64,000 nt of DNA from the NCBI RefSeq assembly GCF_007115105.1, contig NZ_SULJ01000012.1:1-64000 (forward strand), given 5' to 3'. This stretch comes from Clostridium sp. HBUAS56010. GTDB taxonomy: Bacteria; Bacillota; Clostridia; Lachnospirales; Lachnospiraceae. A program made the position numbers and the translations under genes. Under the pieces are notes generated by a model that had not been told where the DNA came from, did not search any database, and worked only from the letters and a program-made list of their open reading frames with translations. Positions 35,774-49,768 of this stretch are shown one piece after another (within the stretch, counting starts at the first letter, position 1; each line of letters begins with the position of its first letter).

Positions 35774-35799
35774 AACTTGTACAATGGTGCGTACAAGTT
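35774..35799. promoter_or_regulatory. AraR-like operator palindrome
   Basis: AACTTGTAC and GTACAAGTT form perfect 9-bp arms around an 8-bp spacer. The half-sites equal those of the Bacillus AraR operator (ATTTGTACGTACAAAT), but there the arms abut. The site lies 146 bases before the first ara gene, and an AraR-type regulator is encoded at the end of the operon. Confidence 0.6.
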
Positions 35800-35905
35800 A
35801 TACATTGGTAATAAGAGGATGGGATTCTCATCCTTATGGAGAAGGCAGGGGGAGGAGGTATAAGATTATTATTAGTCAATAAGATTACTTTAAGACGTTT
35901 GGTGA

Positions 35906-37471
<1,566 letters not shown>

Positions 37472-37483
37472 GGAGGAGTTGAA

Positions 37484-39079
37484 ATGAAGGAGAAACAGGT
37501 CGCAGCCATTCGGCAGGGAAAGACAGCCCTTGGAATTGAACTTGGTTCCACCAGAATAAAAGCTGTGTTAATTGACGAAGACCATAATCCTATTGCATCA
37601 GGAAGCCACGACTGGGAAAACCGGTATGAGAACGGGATCTGGACTTATTCCCTGGAGGATATCTGGAATGGAGTCCAGGAAAGTTATAAAAGTCTTGCAA
37701 ATGCGGTGGAGGAACAATATGGAGAGACTCTGACAACCATTGGGGCAATCGGTTTTTCTGCCATGATGCACGGATATATGGCATTCGATAAAATGGGGGA
37801 ATTACTGGTTCCTTTCCGGACCTGGAGAAACACGATGACAGAAGAGGCTTCCAGGCAATTAACGGAGCTGTTTTCCTATCAGATTCCCCAGCGATGGAGC
37901 ATCGCCCATCTGTATCAGGCAATTATCAATAAAGAAGAGCATGTTTCTTCCATTGATTATCTGATTACTCTGGAAGGGTACGTTCACTGGAAACTGACAG
38001 GGGAACGGGTATTGGGAATTGGTGACTGTGCAGGAATGTTTCCGGTGAACGGTGAGGCAAAAGATTTTAATCAGCGTATGATGGATCAGTTTGATGATCT
38101 TGTGAAAGAAAAGCAGTTTCCATGGAAACTCAGGGACATTATGCCAAAGGTCCTCACCGCCGGGGAACCGGCTGGAATGCTGACAGAAGAGGGAGCGAGG
38201 CTTTTGGATGTCAGCGGCAATTTAAAAGCGGGAATTCCCTTATGTCCGCCAGAAGGGGATGCCGGTACCGGTATGACAGCGACCAACAGTGTGGCGAGAA
38301 GAACCGGTAATGTTTCAGCAGGAACCAGTGTGTTTGCCATGGTAGTCCTGGAAAAAGAACTGTCAAAGGTGTATTCTGAGATTGATCTTGTTACCACACC
38401 GGCAGGCGATCCGGTGGCAATGGTGCACTGCAATAACTGCACTTCGGATTTAAATGACTGGGTATCTTTATTCGAAGAGTTTGCCAATATGATGGGACTG
38501 GATACGGATAAAAACGCCTTATACTCCGCTTTGTTCCAAAAAGCATTAGAGGGAGACAAAGATGGAGGAAACCTTCTTTCTTACGGATATTTATCCGGGG
38601 AACATATAACCGGCTTTGAAGAGGGAAGACCACTTTTTGTCCGTACGCCAAATAGCAGGTTTCATCTGGCTAATTTTATGCGGGTTCATCTTTATACGGC
38701 TTTAGGTGCTTTGAAGGTGGGAATGGATATTCTTAAAAAAGAGGGCGTAAAGCTGGATGTGCTTTTGGGTCATGGAGGGCTTTTTAAAACCAGAGAGGCA
38801 GGACAAAAAATCATGGCAGCAGCAATGAATGTTCCGGTTGCCGTCATGGAGACAGCAGGAGAAGGCGGTGCCTGGGGTGCGGCTCTTCTGGCAGCTTATA
38901 TGATTCGAAAGGATGAGGATGAGACTCTTGACAGATATCTCTCTGATAGAGTTTTTGCAGACAATACCGGTACGGTTCTTGCCCCTGATCCTGAGGATGA
39001 AGAGGGCTTTGCAGTCTTTATGGAGCGTTATAAAAAAGGCTTAGCCATCGAGCGTGCGGCAGTAGACAATCTGGATTAA
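37484..39079 (+). CDS. FGGY-family sugar kinase, probable L-ribulokinase (AraK type)
   Basis: This 531-residue kinase has the FGGY fold: ATP-binding [15 protein letters not shown] at the N-terminus, FRTWRN and the second-domain motifs [11 protein letters not shown] and [13 protein letters not shown]. The C-terminal ATPase-fold part has [21 protein letters not shown]. It is not the classical AraB. Its place between GH51 and araD makes it the operon's ribulokinase, as with the AraK replacement known from clostridia. It starts behind AAGGAGG, 12 bases after the GH51 stop. Confidence 0.85.
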   Translation: MKEKQVAAIRQGKTALGIELGSTRIKAVLIDEDHNPIASGSHDWENRYENGIWTYSLEDIWNGVQESYKSLANAVEEQYGETLTTIGAIGFSAMMHGYMAFDKMGELLVPFRTWRNTMTEEASRQLTELFSYQIPQRWSIAHLYQAIINKEEHVSSIDYLITLEGYVHWKLTGERVLGIGDCAGMFPVNGEAKDFNQRMMDQFDDLVKEKQFPWKLRDIMPKVLTAGEPAGMLTEEGARLLDVSGNLKAGIPLCPPEGDAGTGMTATNSVARRTGNVSAGTSVFAMVVLEKELSKVYSEIDLVTTPAGDPVAMVHCNNCTSDLNDWVSLFEEFANMMGLDTDKNALYSALFQKALEGDKDGGNLLSYGYLSGEHITGFEEGRPLFVRTPNSRFHLANFMRVHLYTALGALKVGMDILKKEGVKLDVLLGHGGLFKTREAGQKIMAAAMNVPVAVMETAGEGGAWGAALLAAYMIRKDEDETLDRYLSDRVFADNTGTVLAPDPEDEEGFAVFMERYKKGLAIERAAVDNLD

Positions 39080-39099
39080 ACACAGGAAAGGCGATAAAC

Positions 39100-39795
39100 A
39101 TGCTGGAAGAATTGAAAGTAGCAGTATACGAAGCAAATATGGAACTGCCCCGGAAGGGGCTGATTACTTACACCTGGGGAAATGTCAGCGGCATTGATCG
39201 GAAAAGGGGGCTGTTTGTTATTAAGCCAAGCGGTGTTGAGTATGATAAGCTTCAACCGGAAGATATGGTGGTTATGGACTTAAATGGGAACCAGGTAGAA
39301 GGAACACTGAACCCGTCTTCTGATACCGCCACCCATCTGGAACTTTATAAGGCTTTTGAAGAAGTGGGAGGAATTGTACATACCCATTCTCCCATGGCGA
39401 CATCCTGGGCACAGGCGGGAAGAGCCATTCCCTGTTACGGAACTACCCATGCAGATTATTTTTACGGTGAGATTCCATGCGCCAGGAATCTGACTGATGG
39501 TGAGATAGAAGAGGATTATGAGAAGAATACAGGACTTGTCATTATAGAGACTTTTAAAGGAATCAATCCCATGCACGTTCCCGGGGTTTTATGTAAGAAC
39601 CATGGACCTTTTACATGGGGAAGCAATGCTGCCAATGCAGTTCATAATGCCGTTGTGCTGGAAGAGCTTGCAAAGATGAATCTGATGACAGAACTGTTAA
39701 ATCCGTCTGTGATTCCTGCACCCAAAAGTCTGCAGGATAAGCATTTCATGAGAAAGCATGGTCCTCATGCTTACTATGGGCAGCGCAAAGAATAA
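39100..39795 (+). CDS. araD: L-ribulose-5-phosphate 4-epimerase
   Basis: This 231-residue class II aldolase-family zinc enzyme converts L-ribulose 5-phosphate to D-xylulose 5-phosphate. Zinc ligands are seen in [11 protein letters not shown] and TTHADYF, and a third His lies in [10 protein letters not shown]. Family marks [19 protein letters not shown] and [13 protein letters not shown] are present. It completes the lower arabinose pathway with the preceding kinase. Confidence 0.96.
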   Translation: MLEELKVAVYEANMELPRKGLITYTWGNVSGIDRKRGLFVIKPSGVEYDKLQPEDMVVMDLNGNQVEGTLNPSSDTATHLELYKAFEEVGGIVHTHSPMATSWAQAGRAIPCYGTTHADYFYGEIPCARNLTDGEIEEDYEKNTGLVIIETFKGINPMHVPGVLCKNHGPFTWGSNAANAVHNAVVLEELAKMNLMTELLNPSVIPAPKSLQDKHFMRKHGPHAYYGQRKE

Positions 39796-39805
39796 GGAGT
39801 TATCA

Positions 39806-40906
39806 GTGACAGAGGACAGTGGTAAAACAAAGTATTATGTATTAATGGAAGAACTGAAACGGGATATTATTTCAGGAAAAAGGAAACCAGGGGACCGTCT
39901 GCCATCGGAGAATGAATTATCCGCCGCCTGCCATGTCAGCCGCCACACCGTAAGAAAAGCACTTTCTATTCTGGAACAGGAAGGGTTTATTGAGGCAGAA
40001 CATGGCAGGGGTACCTTTGTATCCAGGAGAGCTGGAACAAAAAAGGGATCAGGTAACATTGCGGTGATTACCACGTATTTATCTGACTACATATTCCCAG
40101 GGCTGATTCAGGGGATTGACAGCGTGCTGACCGCAAAAGGCTACAGTATTATTTTAAAGAATACGGGGAACAGTCGGTTGAAGGAAAGCAGATGTCTGGA
40201 AGAGATCCTTGAAAAAGAGGTTGACGGCTTGATTATTGAACCTAGCAAAAGCGAAATCATGTGCGGACATAAAGGGCTTTATGACAAACTGGATTTCTAT
40301 GGTATTCCTTATGTATTTATTCAGGGATATTATGCCCAGATGAGACAGAAGCCCTGTATTCTCATGGATGACTGTATGGGAGGATATCTGGTGACCCGGC
40401 ACTTGATCCGGCTGGGACACAAGAAGATTCTTGGAATCTTTAAGGCGGATGATGTGCAGGGAATCCAGCGTCACAAAGGTTATGTAAAAGCATTGCAGGA
40501 GGGGGGATTTACCTATGATCCTGATCTGGTCATCTGGTTTCATACAGAAGACCGGAATATGAAACCATCAGAAGTCCTGATCTACCTGCTGGAAGAGGGG
40601 GAAAAGATGGATGGAATTGTCTGTTACAACGATCAGATTGCCCTTGAAGTGATTAAAGCTTTGGAACGGTGCGGGTTATCTGTTCCTGAGGATATTTCAG
40701 TGACAGGCTATGATAATTCTTTCATTGCGGAGAATGCGGTGGTAAAGCTTACCACCATCGCCAACCCCCAGGAACGGCTGGGGGCTATGGCAGCAGAACT
40801 TCTTCTGGAAAAGATTCAGGGAATACCAGATGCAGAAAGCCAGGTAAAGCGGATATTAAAACCTGAACTGGTAGTAAGGGAATCCTGCAAAGACCGGAGA
40901 ATTTAA
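39806..40906 (+). CDS. araR: Arabinose repressor, GntR-HTH with LacI-type sensor domain
   Basis: The protein is 366 residues from GTG 39806 (AAGGAG six bases upstream). The longest frame starts earlier inside araD but without support. Residues about 10-80 are a GntR winged helix (LPSENELSAACHVSRHTVRKAL; EAEHGRGTFV). The rest is a LacI/GalR periplasmic-binding fold (LIRLGHKKILGIFK; DGIVCYNDQIALEVI; ISVTGYDNS). This chimera defines AraR, which releases DNA when it binds L-arabinose. It most likely acts on the palindrome at 35774-35799. Confidence 0.92.
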   Translation: MTEDSGKTKYYVLMEELKRDIISGKRKPGDRLPSENELSAACHVSRHTVRKALSILEQEGFIEAEHGRGTFVSRRAGTKKGSGNIAVITTYLSDYIFPGLIQGIDSVLTAKGYSIILKNTGNSRLKESRCLEEILEKEVDGLIIEPSKSEIMCGHKGLYDKLDFYGIPYVFIQGYYAQMRQKPCILMDDCMGGYLVTRHLIRLGHKKILGIFKADDVQGIQRHKGYVKALQEGGFTYDPDLVIWFHTEDRNMKPSEVLIYLLEEGEKMDGIVCYNDQIALEVIKALERCGLSVPEDISVTGYDNSFIAENAVVKLTTIANPQERLGAMAAELLLEKIQGIPDAESQVKRILKPELVVRESCKDRRI

Positions 40907-40920
40907 CGGTATGTGAATCG

Positions 40921-41766
40921 CTATAACTGTGATTTTCTGTATTCTGCAGGAGAAAGACCGGTGTATTTTTTAAAGATCCGGCTAAAGTAGAGGGGATTCT
41001 CATATCCAATAATCTGTCCGATCTGTCCAATGCCGTAGTTTGTGCTTTCTAAGAGCTCCTTTGCTTTTTGAATCCGGATAGAGGTCAGGTATTGCCGGGG
41101 AGGAAGTCCGGTATATTGCTTGAAACTCCGGATAAACCAGCAGGTACTCATATGAAGTTTTTTTGCATACGCCTCCATTTGGATATCCTCTGTGAAGTTC
41201 TCATGGAAATCGTGAACCGCCTGTTCCATATCGTTTCTGATTCCGGATTTTTTATTTCCTCCTTCTCTATGAAAACGCTCCAAATACAGGAAGAGCTGAC
41301 GGAGGAAGAGGGTGGATAGTTCCTCAGAACAGGATCTGGGAAGCTGTATTTCCCGAATGATGGAGAGAAAGATGTCCTGATATCTGGGCGAAATCCCGGT
41401 ATATACCACAGGATTTTCTGAAAATCCAGCACGTCCTAAAAGATCATGGACTTCTTTCCCTGTAATGTGCAGCCAATATACTTCTGGTTTGTCAGCCAAA
41501 CAGTAGGAATAATGCTGGCACTGATGGGGAAGGTATAAAACCATGTTTCCGGCTGGAACTTCCCTTAATTCATTCCCCAGTTGAAAGGTGGCCTTTCCTG
41601 CTGCAATGTATAAGATTTGATAATCGGGTCTGCCAAAGGGGCGGTTTGTGACCATGACAGGAAGGGTGAGAAGGCGGTAGACGCCGCAGCAGTTGATTCT
41701 TAGAGAAACCTCATAATCTTCCAGTTGTTCATCATTCAGATTCCTATATCCGGTATTGGTATACAT
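40921..41766 (-). CDS. AraC-family transcriptional regulator
   Basis: This 281-residue regulator has an N-terminal cupin-like sensing domain (GRPDYQILYIAAGKATFQLG; VLYLPHQCQHYSYC) and two C-terminal helix-turn-helix units (AYAKKLHMSTCWFIRSFKQYTG; GQIGQIIGYENPLYFSRIFKKYTG). This type usually activates sugar or glycan genes. It is convergent with araR and stands 525 bases from the beta-galactosidase gene, so control of that gene or of the ara genes is possible. The effector is unknown. Confidence 0.92.
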   Translation of the reverse strand: MYTNTGYRNLNDEQLEDYEVSLRINCCGVYRLLTLPVMVTNRPFGRPDYQILYIAAGKATFQLGNELREVPAGNMVLYLPHQCQHYSYCLADKPEVYWLHITGKEVHDLLGRAGFSENPVVYTGISPRYQDIFLSIIREIQLPRSCSEELSTLFLRQLFLYLERFHREGGNKKSGIRNDMEQAVHDFHENFTEDIQMEAYAKKLHMSTCWFIRSFKQYTGLPPRQYLTSIRIQKAKELLESTNYGIGQIGQIIGYENPLYFSRIFKKYTGLSPAEYRKSQL

Positions 41767-41871
41767 GGTTTCAGCTCCTTGGATATTTTCTTGATTGTAT
41801 CATCTGAGGTATGTTTTGTCTATGGAATGACAGGAAGATTCTAATCTGTACATGTCTTATATTTAATATGC

Positions 41872-41899
41872 ACAACTAGTCTGATCGTCCCATATACTA
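41872..41899 (+). promoter_or_regulatory. Possible sigma-K-type sporulation promoter
   Basis: AC, 17 bases, then CATATACTA matches the sigma-K pattern (AC-N16/17-CATA-N3-TA). It is placed 31 bases before the start codon of a small Cys-rich protein. The match is short and could be chance. Confidence 0.45.
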
Positions 41900-41930
41900 C
41901 TTATATAATCAAAGAAATGAGGTAGTTTAT

Positions 41931-42113
41931 ATGAGTTGTTCATGGGGTAATAGAAATAATTGCTGCAGCAATTCCAATAAATGTTGTAATTCTGGAAATA
42001 AAAGCAATGTAGATCCTTGTGCAGAGGAAAAAAGAAGATGTTATTGTGAAGGTTACCGTGCTGGCTGCAACGATGCTTCCTGCCGTCGCAGTAATGATGA
42101 TAATTGCTGTTAA
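41931..42113 (+). CDS. Small cysteine-rich protein, possibly spore-coat associated
   Basis: This 60-residue protein has 13 Cys and many Asn, Ser and Arg residues and begins MSCSWGNRNNCCSNSNKCC. Later Cys occur in RRCYCEGYRAGCNDASC, and it ends in NCC. A GAGG site lies close upstream and a strong terminator follows, so it is a stand-alone unit. I do not recognise a family. Composition and the sigma-K-like promoter would suit a disulfide-crosslinked spore-coat protein. Metal binding is an alternative. Confidence 0.6.
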   Translation: MSCSWGNRNNCCSNSNKCCNSGNKSNVDPCAEEKRRCYCEGYRAGCNDASCRRSNDDNCC

Positions 42114-42121
42114 TTGTAACA

Positions 42122-42158
42122 ATGCCAGGTTCCCATTTTAGGGACCTGGCGTTTTTTC
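42122..42158 (+). terminator. Terminator of the Cys-rich gene
   Basis: GCCAGGTTCCC pairs with GGGACCTGGC and is followed by six T. Confidence 0.9.
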
Positions 42159-42270
42159 GTTACAGGATCGTTTTGCGATTCTCCTATAAAAAGGGTTTGT
42201 ATCATTTTGTGTATATTTTGTCTCATCAGAGTTATGGATTTTTCATTCTTATCTCTTATAATAAAAGTAG

Positions 42271-45342
<3,072 letters not shown>

Positions 45343-45347
45343 AAGTT

Positions 45348-46148
45348 TCAGAAATGGGTCCAGCCGTGCCAGACTGGTCCATTTCCTTTTCCAAGGTTCA
45401 GTTCTGCCAAAAGCGCACCTCTTAGATACTCTTTGGCAGAAGAAATGCTTTTAATTAAGTCTGTTCCTTTTGCAAGACCGCAGGCAATGGCGGAGGATAA
45501 GGTACAGCCTGTGCCATGGGTGTTCTCTGTCATAATCCGCTCACCTTTGAACCAGGTAAGAGAACCGTTGTGGCACAGAACATCGCTTGCCTCCTGATCC
45601 AGATGCCCTCCCTTTAATAAAAAGGAGGTGTGGAATGTCCGGGACAGTTCAACAACCGCAGATTCCATATCCTCCAGGGAAAGAATGGGGCTCTTTGTGG
45701 ATAACAGGACTTCCGCTTCTGCCAGATTGGGGGTAACCAGACAGGCAAGAGGGAATAGGCGGCTGGTCAGGGTTTTCACCGCTTCTTTCTGAAGAAGGGT
45801 TCCTCCGCTGGTAGACACCATGACCGGATCCACCACAACAGGAATGGAAGGCAGGGCTTCCAGATGATCTGCAATGATTTCAATGGAAGATACGGTTCCG
45901 GCCATACCAATTTTAATTGCCTGGGGCGGAATGTCAGAGAGGACTGCTTCAAGCTGTGCCAGAAGCATCTGGGGTTCCACCGCTTGTGACAGATAAACTC
46001 CTGTTGTATTCTGGGCGGTAAGAGCGGTGATCACACTGGAACCGTAAAGTCCCAGTGAGGTAATGGTCTTTAAATCCGCCTGAATTCCTGCGCCTCCGCT
46101 GCAGTCTGAGCCTGCAATAGTCAGTACTGATGGAAGAAGAAGGCTCAT
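45348..46148 (-). CDS. thiD: Hydroxymethylpyrimidine (phosphate) kinase
   Basis: This 266-residue enzyme phosphorylates HMP and HMP-P to HMP-PP for thiamin synthesis. It has the ribokinase-like fold with LTIAGSDCSGGAGIQADLKT at the start, VVDPVMVSTSGG in the middle, and the nucleotide/anion-hole motif TENTHGTGCTLSSAIA. ATG 46148 overlaps the thiE stop (ATGA). The longer open frame into thiE is not real, because it reads thiE out of frame with a Cys-rich product. Last gene of the thi operon. Confidence 0.95.
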   Translation of the reverse strand: MSLLLPSVLTIAGSDCSGGAGIQADLKTITSLGLYGSSVITALTAQNTTGVYLSQAVEPQMLLAQLEAVLSDIPPQAIKIGMAGTVSSIEIIADHLEALPSIPVVVDPVMVSTSGGTLLQKEAVKTLTSRLFPLACLVTPNLAEAEVLLSTKSPILSLEDMESAVVELSRTFHTSFLLKGGHLDQEASDVLCHNGSLTWFKGERIMTENTHGTGCTLSSAIACGLAKGTDLIKSISSAKEYLRGALLAELNLGKGNGPVWHGWTHF

Positions 46149-46786
46149 GACAGCACCGCCTTTCCGGCTTCTTTTTTTAAGGCATGAACAGCAGCAGGAA
46201 TATCCTTCTGTCCAAAGATGCCGGAAACTACAGAGACACCGGAGATTCCAGTTCCCTTTAAAAAGGAAACATTCCCGGAAGTAATTCCCCCAATGGCAGT
46301 AACGGGTATGGGAACACAATTGCAGATTGCCTGTAACTGCTCCTTTGTCATGACAGTGGCATCTTCTTTGGTGCTGGTTTGAAATACGGCTCCGGCACCA
46401 AGATAATCAGCACCGTCTTTAAAAGCCTGCTTTGCCTGTTCTGGATTTTTCACAGTGACTCCCACAATCTTATCTGGACCCATCAGACGGCGGGCTTCTT
46501 TAGCGGACAGGTCATCCTGTCCCACATGAATCCCGTCTGCTTTGCATTTTAATGCAATGTCCACATCATCATTAATAATAAGAGGCACTCTGTATTGATT
46601 GGTCAGTTTTCTTACTAAAATTGCTTCTTCTAAGAACTCAGATTTGCTCATATTTTTTTCTCTGAGCTGTAACAGAGTAACCCCTGCTGCAAGTGCTTCT
46701 TCTATCTGCTCGTACAGCGTCTTTTCTCCTGTAAATGTCCGGTCTGTAACGGCATAAACAAGGAGCATGTCCTTATAAAAATTCAA
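46145..46786 (-). CDS. thiE: Thiamin-phosphate synthase
   Basis: This 213-residue TIM-barrel enzyme joins HMP-PP to hydroxyethylthiazole phosphate. Key motifs are QLREKNMSKSEF, NDDVDIALKCKADGIHVGQDDL, GVTVKNPEQA, YLGAGAVFQTSTKEDA and PVTAIGGIT. It overlaps thiM by 14 bases and thiD by four, so translation of the three is probably coupled. Confidence 0.96.
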   Translation of the reverse strand: MNFYKDMLLVYAVTDRTFTGEKTLYEQIEEALAAGVTLLQLREKNMSKSEFLEEAILVRKLTNQYRVPLIINDDVDIALKCKADGIHVGQDDLSAKEARRLMGPDKIVGVTVKNPEQAKQAFKDGADYLGAGAVFQTSTKEDATVMTKEQLQAICNCVPIPVTAIGGITSGNVSFLKGTGISGVSVVSGIFGQKDIPAAVHALKKEAGKAVLS

Positions 46787-47636
46787 TTCGTAACCCTCCC
46801 TTTAACTCCTGTTCGCTGGCGCAGCTTATTTCATCCATAAGAAAAGTATGGAAACTTCCGGTTCCTGCCTGCTGTTTTTTTACCTGGCGGGCAGCCTGTT
46901 CTCCGCATAGACCATACATGGCAGTTGCCAGAGAAACGGTTTCTAAGATCTGGCTTTTGGAAGGCTTAGATTCAGTGGTGTAATCAGAGGCGACGCAGGC
47001 GGCAATTACGCCATCTAACATACAGCCGCTGCCCGTAATTCCGGACATGTCGGGACAGCCGTTTTTCACCAGTCTGGTTTCACATTCCGTTGATATGATA
47101 TCCGTGGCGCCGGTCATGACGATAACTGCACCTGTCATACGGCTTAAAGCTCTGCATGTTTCTATGAAAGAATTCAGATTATCTCCGGTGATTTTATCTT
47201 CAAAAGAGGCATCAACTCCCCGTATGGCAATGGAATTGTGTTCCCCTTTCGGGTCTGTTAAGCTTTGAAGCAGAATACGCAGTTCTGAAACATTTCCCCG
47301 GATCACCGTAACGTTTACATGGTTTAGTACTTCCAGAACCAGTCTGGTGCGAAAGGTGGAACAGCCCATGCCTACCGGATCAAAAAGAACGGGAATATGC
47401 AGTTTGTTTGCCTGTATTCCAGCCTGTATCATGGCTGCTTCTGTAGTATCTCCTGGTGTTCCCATATTCAGTAAAAGACCATTGGAGCGTGCAGTGATCT
47501 CTGAAACCTCCTGGGGAGCATCTGCCATAACCGGAGACCCTCCACAGGCAAGAATGATATTTGCCACAGATTCTGTTGTTACATAGTTGGTGATGCAGTG
47601 AATCAGTGGGTTTGTTTTTCTGACGATATGGTTCAT
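46773..47636 (-). CDS. thiM: Hydroxyethylthiazole kinase
   Basis: This 287-residue kinase salvages the thiazole half of thiamin. The ribokinase-like fold is seen in HCITNYVTTESVANIILACGGSPVMADAPQE-type sequence near the start, with LFDPVGMGCSTFRT and the catalytic GSGCMLDGVIAAC. No thiazole-synthesis genes occur here, so the pathway seems to depend on this kinase and the ThiW transporter. Confidence 0.96.
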   Translation of the reverse strand: MNHIVRKTNPLIHCITNYVTTESVANIILACGGSPVMADAPQEVSEITARSNGLLLNMGTPGDTTEAAMIQAGIQANKLHIPVLFDPVGMGCSTFRTRLVLEVLNHVNVTVIRGNVSELRILLQSLTDPKGEHNSIAIRGVDASFEDKITGDNLNSFIETCRALSRMTGAVIVMTGATDIISTECETRLVKNGCPDMSGITGSGCMLDGVIAACVASDYTTESKPSKSQILETVSLATAMYGLCGEQAARQVKKQQAGTGSFHTFLMDEISCASEQELKGGLRIEFL

Positions 47637-47649
47637 GCAAGTGTCCTTT

Positions 47650-48189
47650 CTATTCGTTTATCAGCCGGGTGAGATAGGAGATCAGCCCCGTGCGATGCAA
47701 GATCAGTAAGAGAATGGCTGCCAGAATAGTTCCGCAGACTGTACTCATAAGAAACGGAGTTACAAAGAAGAAAACTGCAACCTCTTTTCCCATCAAAGCG
47801 GTGGCAATGGGATAGCAGAGAACTGCTCCGATCAGCCCGGTTCCAAAGATTTCTCCCAGACAGGCTGGGACAAAACGGCAGGTTTTCTGGAAAAGGAATG
47901 TGCTTAAGGCTGCACCTGCCATGCTGCCAGGAAAAGCGAGAAGGCTTCCAGTTCCCAGCAGATTGCGGATGAAAGAAGTACTAAATGCCATGGAAATCCC
48001 GTAAACAGGTCCTAAGAAAACGCCTGCAAAAACGTTAACCAGATGCTGGATAGGAAAACATCTGGAAGCACCAATGGGGATAGAAAATCCTGAGAGTGCA
48101 ACGGTAAATGCCACCAGCATTCCACTGACTGCCAGTTTTTTTATTTTCATTCTACGGATCGTTTGTGTTTGATGATTCACGTTATTCAT
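47650..48189 (-). CDS. thiW: Thiazole ECF transporter substrate-specific subunit ThiW
   Basis: This 179-residue membrane protein has about five to six spans and begins, after a basic head, with KKLAVSGMLVAFTVALSGFSIPIG. ThiW features include RCFPIQHLVNVFAGVFLGP and the S-component-like loop GTGSLLAFPGSM. It would bind hydroxyethylthiazole and use an energy-coupling module encoded elsewhere. A GGAGGAA site precedes ATG 48189. It lies between thiC and thiM under the same riboswitch. Confidence 0.88.
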   Translation of the reverse strand: MNNVNHQTQTIRRMKIKKLAVSGMLVAFTVALSGFSIPIGASRCFPIQHLVNVFAGVFLGPVYGISMAFSTSFIRNLLGTGSLLAFPGSMAGAALSTFLFQKTCRFVPACLGEIFGTGLIGAVLCYPIATALMGKEVAVFFFVTPFLMSTVCGTILAAILLLILHRTGLISYLTRLINE

Positions 48190-48225
48190 GAAAATTCCTC
48201 CTGTTAATATTATTTACACAATGAA

Positions 48226-49533
48226 TCATTCATCAAAGATGGTAATGGGTTTCCCCTCCAGAATCCGGTTCATATTTTTCATGGCACAGAAATTGCCGCA
48301 CATGGAGCAGGTATCTTCTTTTTCTGGTTTTGATGTTTCCCTATAATGTCTTGCTTTCTGAGGATCAATGGCAAGGCGGAACATGGCTTCCCAGTCTAAG
48401 TCTTTTCTCGCCTGGCTCATCTGGTGATCCCAGTCTCTGGCACCTTTGATTCCTTTGGCAATATCAGCGGCATGGGCAGCGATGCGGGCGGCAATAATGC
48501 CTTCCTTTACATCTTCTGTATTGGGAAGTCTTAAATGCTCTGCAGGAGTGACATAGCAGAGAAAAGCGGCTCCGGCAGCAGCGGCAACAGCACCTCCGAT
48601 GGCAGAAGTGATGTGGTCATATCCAGGTGCAATGTCTGTTACAAGAGGTCCTAACACATAAAAAGGTGCCCCCTTGCAGATGGTCTGCTGAATCTTCATA
48701 TTGGCGGCGATCTGGTCCAGAGGCATGTGTCCGGGACCTTCAATAATCACCTGTACGTTCTTTTCCCATGCCCGTGTGGTCAGTTCCCCTAAGGTAACCA
48801 GTTCTTCAATCTGGGAGATATCGGAAGCATCTTCAATACAGCCTGGTCTGCAGGCATCGCCCAGACTTAAAGTCACATCGTGTTGGCTGCAGATATCTAA
48901 AATGCGGTCATAATACTGGTAAAATGGATTTTCCTCTCCCGTCATTTCCATCCAGGCAAAGATAATGGATCCTCCTCTGGAAACAATGTTGGTCAGACGC
49001 TTTGCTTCTTTGAAGCGCTGGGCAGTCTGTCTGTTAATTCCAACATGGATGGTCATGAAATCCACCCCGTCTTTGGCGTGCATTTCCACAATCTGAATCC
49101 ATTCTTCGGCAGTTATATCCTTTAACGCTTTATGGTAATAAACAACTGCATCATAGATGGGAACGGTTCCAATGATGGCAGGACATTCTTTTGTCAGCTT
49201 TTGACGGAAGATTCTGGTGTCTCCATAGGAACTTAAATCCATAATGGATTCCGCTCCCATTGAAACTGCATCCTGAACCTTTTCCAGTTCCATGTCCATA
49301 TTATTTAAGTCTCTGGAAGTCCCAAGGTTTACATTGATTTTGGTTTTTAACATGGAGCCGATTCCATTGGGGCTTAAACAGGTGTGATGTTTGTTGGCGG
49401 GAATTGCAACTTTTCCTTCTGCAACCAGTTTCCTGAGTTTCTCCGGTTCCCATTGTTCCTTGTCTGCAACTGCCAGTAATTCCTTTGTCAGAATGCCCTT
49501 TTTAGCAGCATCCATTTGCGTGGTGTAATTCAT
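48226..49533 (-). CDS. thiC: Phosphomethylpyrimidine synthase
   Basis: This 435-residue radical SAM enzyme turns aminoimidazole ribotide into HMP-P. The C-terminal cluster motif [11 protein letters not shown] (CxxC plus Cys) is present, with [28 protein letters not shown] and [12 protein letters not shown]. It is first in the thi operon and starts behind AAAGGAGG. The length is that of the shorter Gram-positive form without the long N-terminal extension. Confidence 0.97.
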   Translation of the reverse strand: MNYTTQMDAAKKGILTKELLAVADKEQWEPEKLRKLVAEGKVAIPANKHHTCLSPNGIGSMLKTKINVNLGTSRDLNNMDMELEKVQDAVSMGAESIMDLSSYGDTRIFRQKLTKECPAIIGTVPIYDAVVYYHKALKDITAEEWIQIVEMHAKDGVDFMTIHVGINRQTAQRFKEAKRLTNIVSRGGSIIFAWMEMTGEENPFYQYYDRILDICSQHDVTLSLGDACRPGCIEDASDISQIEELVTLGELTTRAWEKNVQVIIEGPGHMPLDQIAANMKIQQTICKGAPFYVLGPLVTDIAPGYDHITSAIGGAVAAAAGAAFLCYVTPAEHLRLPNTEDVKEGIIAARIAAHAADIAKGIKGARDWDHQMSQARKDLDWEAMFRLAIDPQKARHYRETSKPEKEDTCSMCGNFCAMKNMNRILEGKPITIFDE

Positions 49534-49580
49534 ATGTATCCTCCTTTGATTATCTGGAGGGATTTACGAGTACTTTTCGA

Positions 49581-49618
49581 GCAAAAAAAAGAACCCGTAC
49601 CAACAGGCACGGGCTCAG
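49581..49618 (-). terminator. Riboswitch-controlled terminator before thiC
   Basis: On the minus strand GAGCCCGTGCC pairs with GGTACGGGTTC and is followed by eight T. It lies between the TPP aptamer and thiC, so transcription should stop here when TPP is bound. Confidence 0.88.
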
Positions 49619-49640
49619 AAAATTCATTCGTCTCGTATAA

Positions 49641-49725
49641 ATCCCTACGTTGGCATTACCCAAATCAGGTTATAAAGGTCGAAGTTTGATTACTTCCTCT
49701 CAGCCCGCTTACGAGCTCCCTCTTG
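49641..49725 (-). promoter_or_regulatory. TPP riboswitch (THI element)
   Basis: On the minus strand the conserved segments appear in order: GGGAGCTC, GGGCTGAGAGG, CGACC, AACCTGATTTGGGTAATGCC and CGTAGGGA. With the terminator that follows, it should shut off thiC-thiW-thiM-thiE-thiD when thiamin pyrophosphate is plentiful. Confidence 0.95.
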
Positions 49726-49768
49726 TGGCATTAGTGTAGCACCGGGTCAGACGGTTGTCAAGATGAAA

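Noticed and set aside
46149-46319. N-terminal extension of ThiD with many Cys and Trp residues
   Set aside because: It reads thiE out of frame; the ThiD family starts at the ATGA overlap, so the extension is not real.
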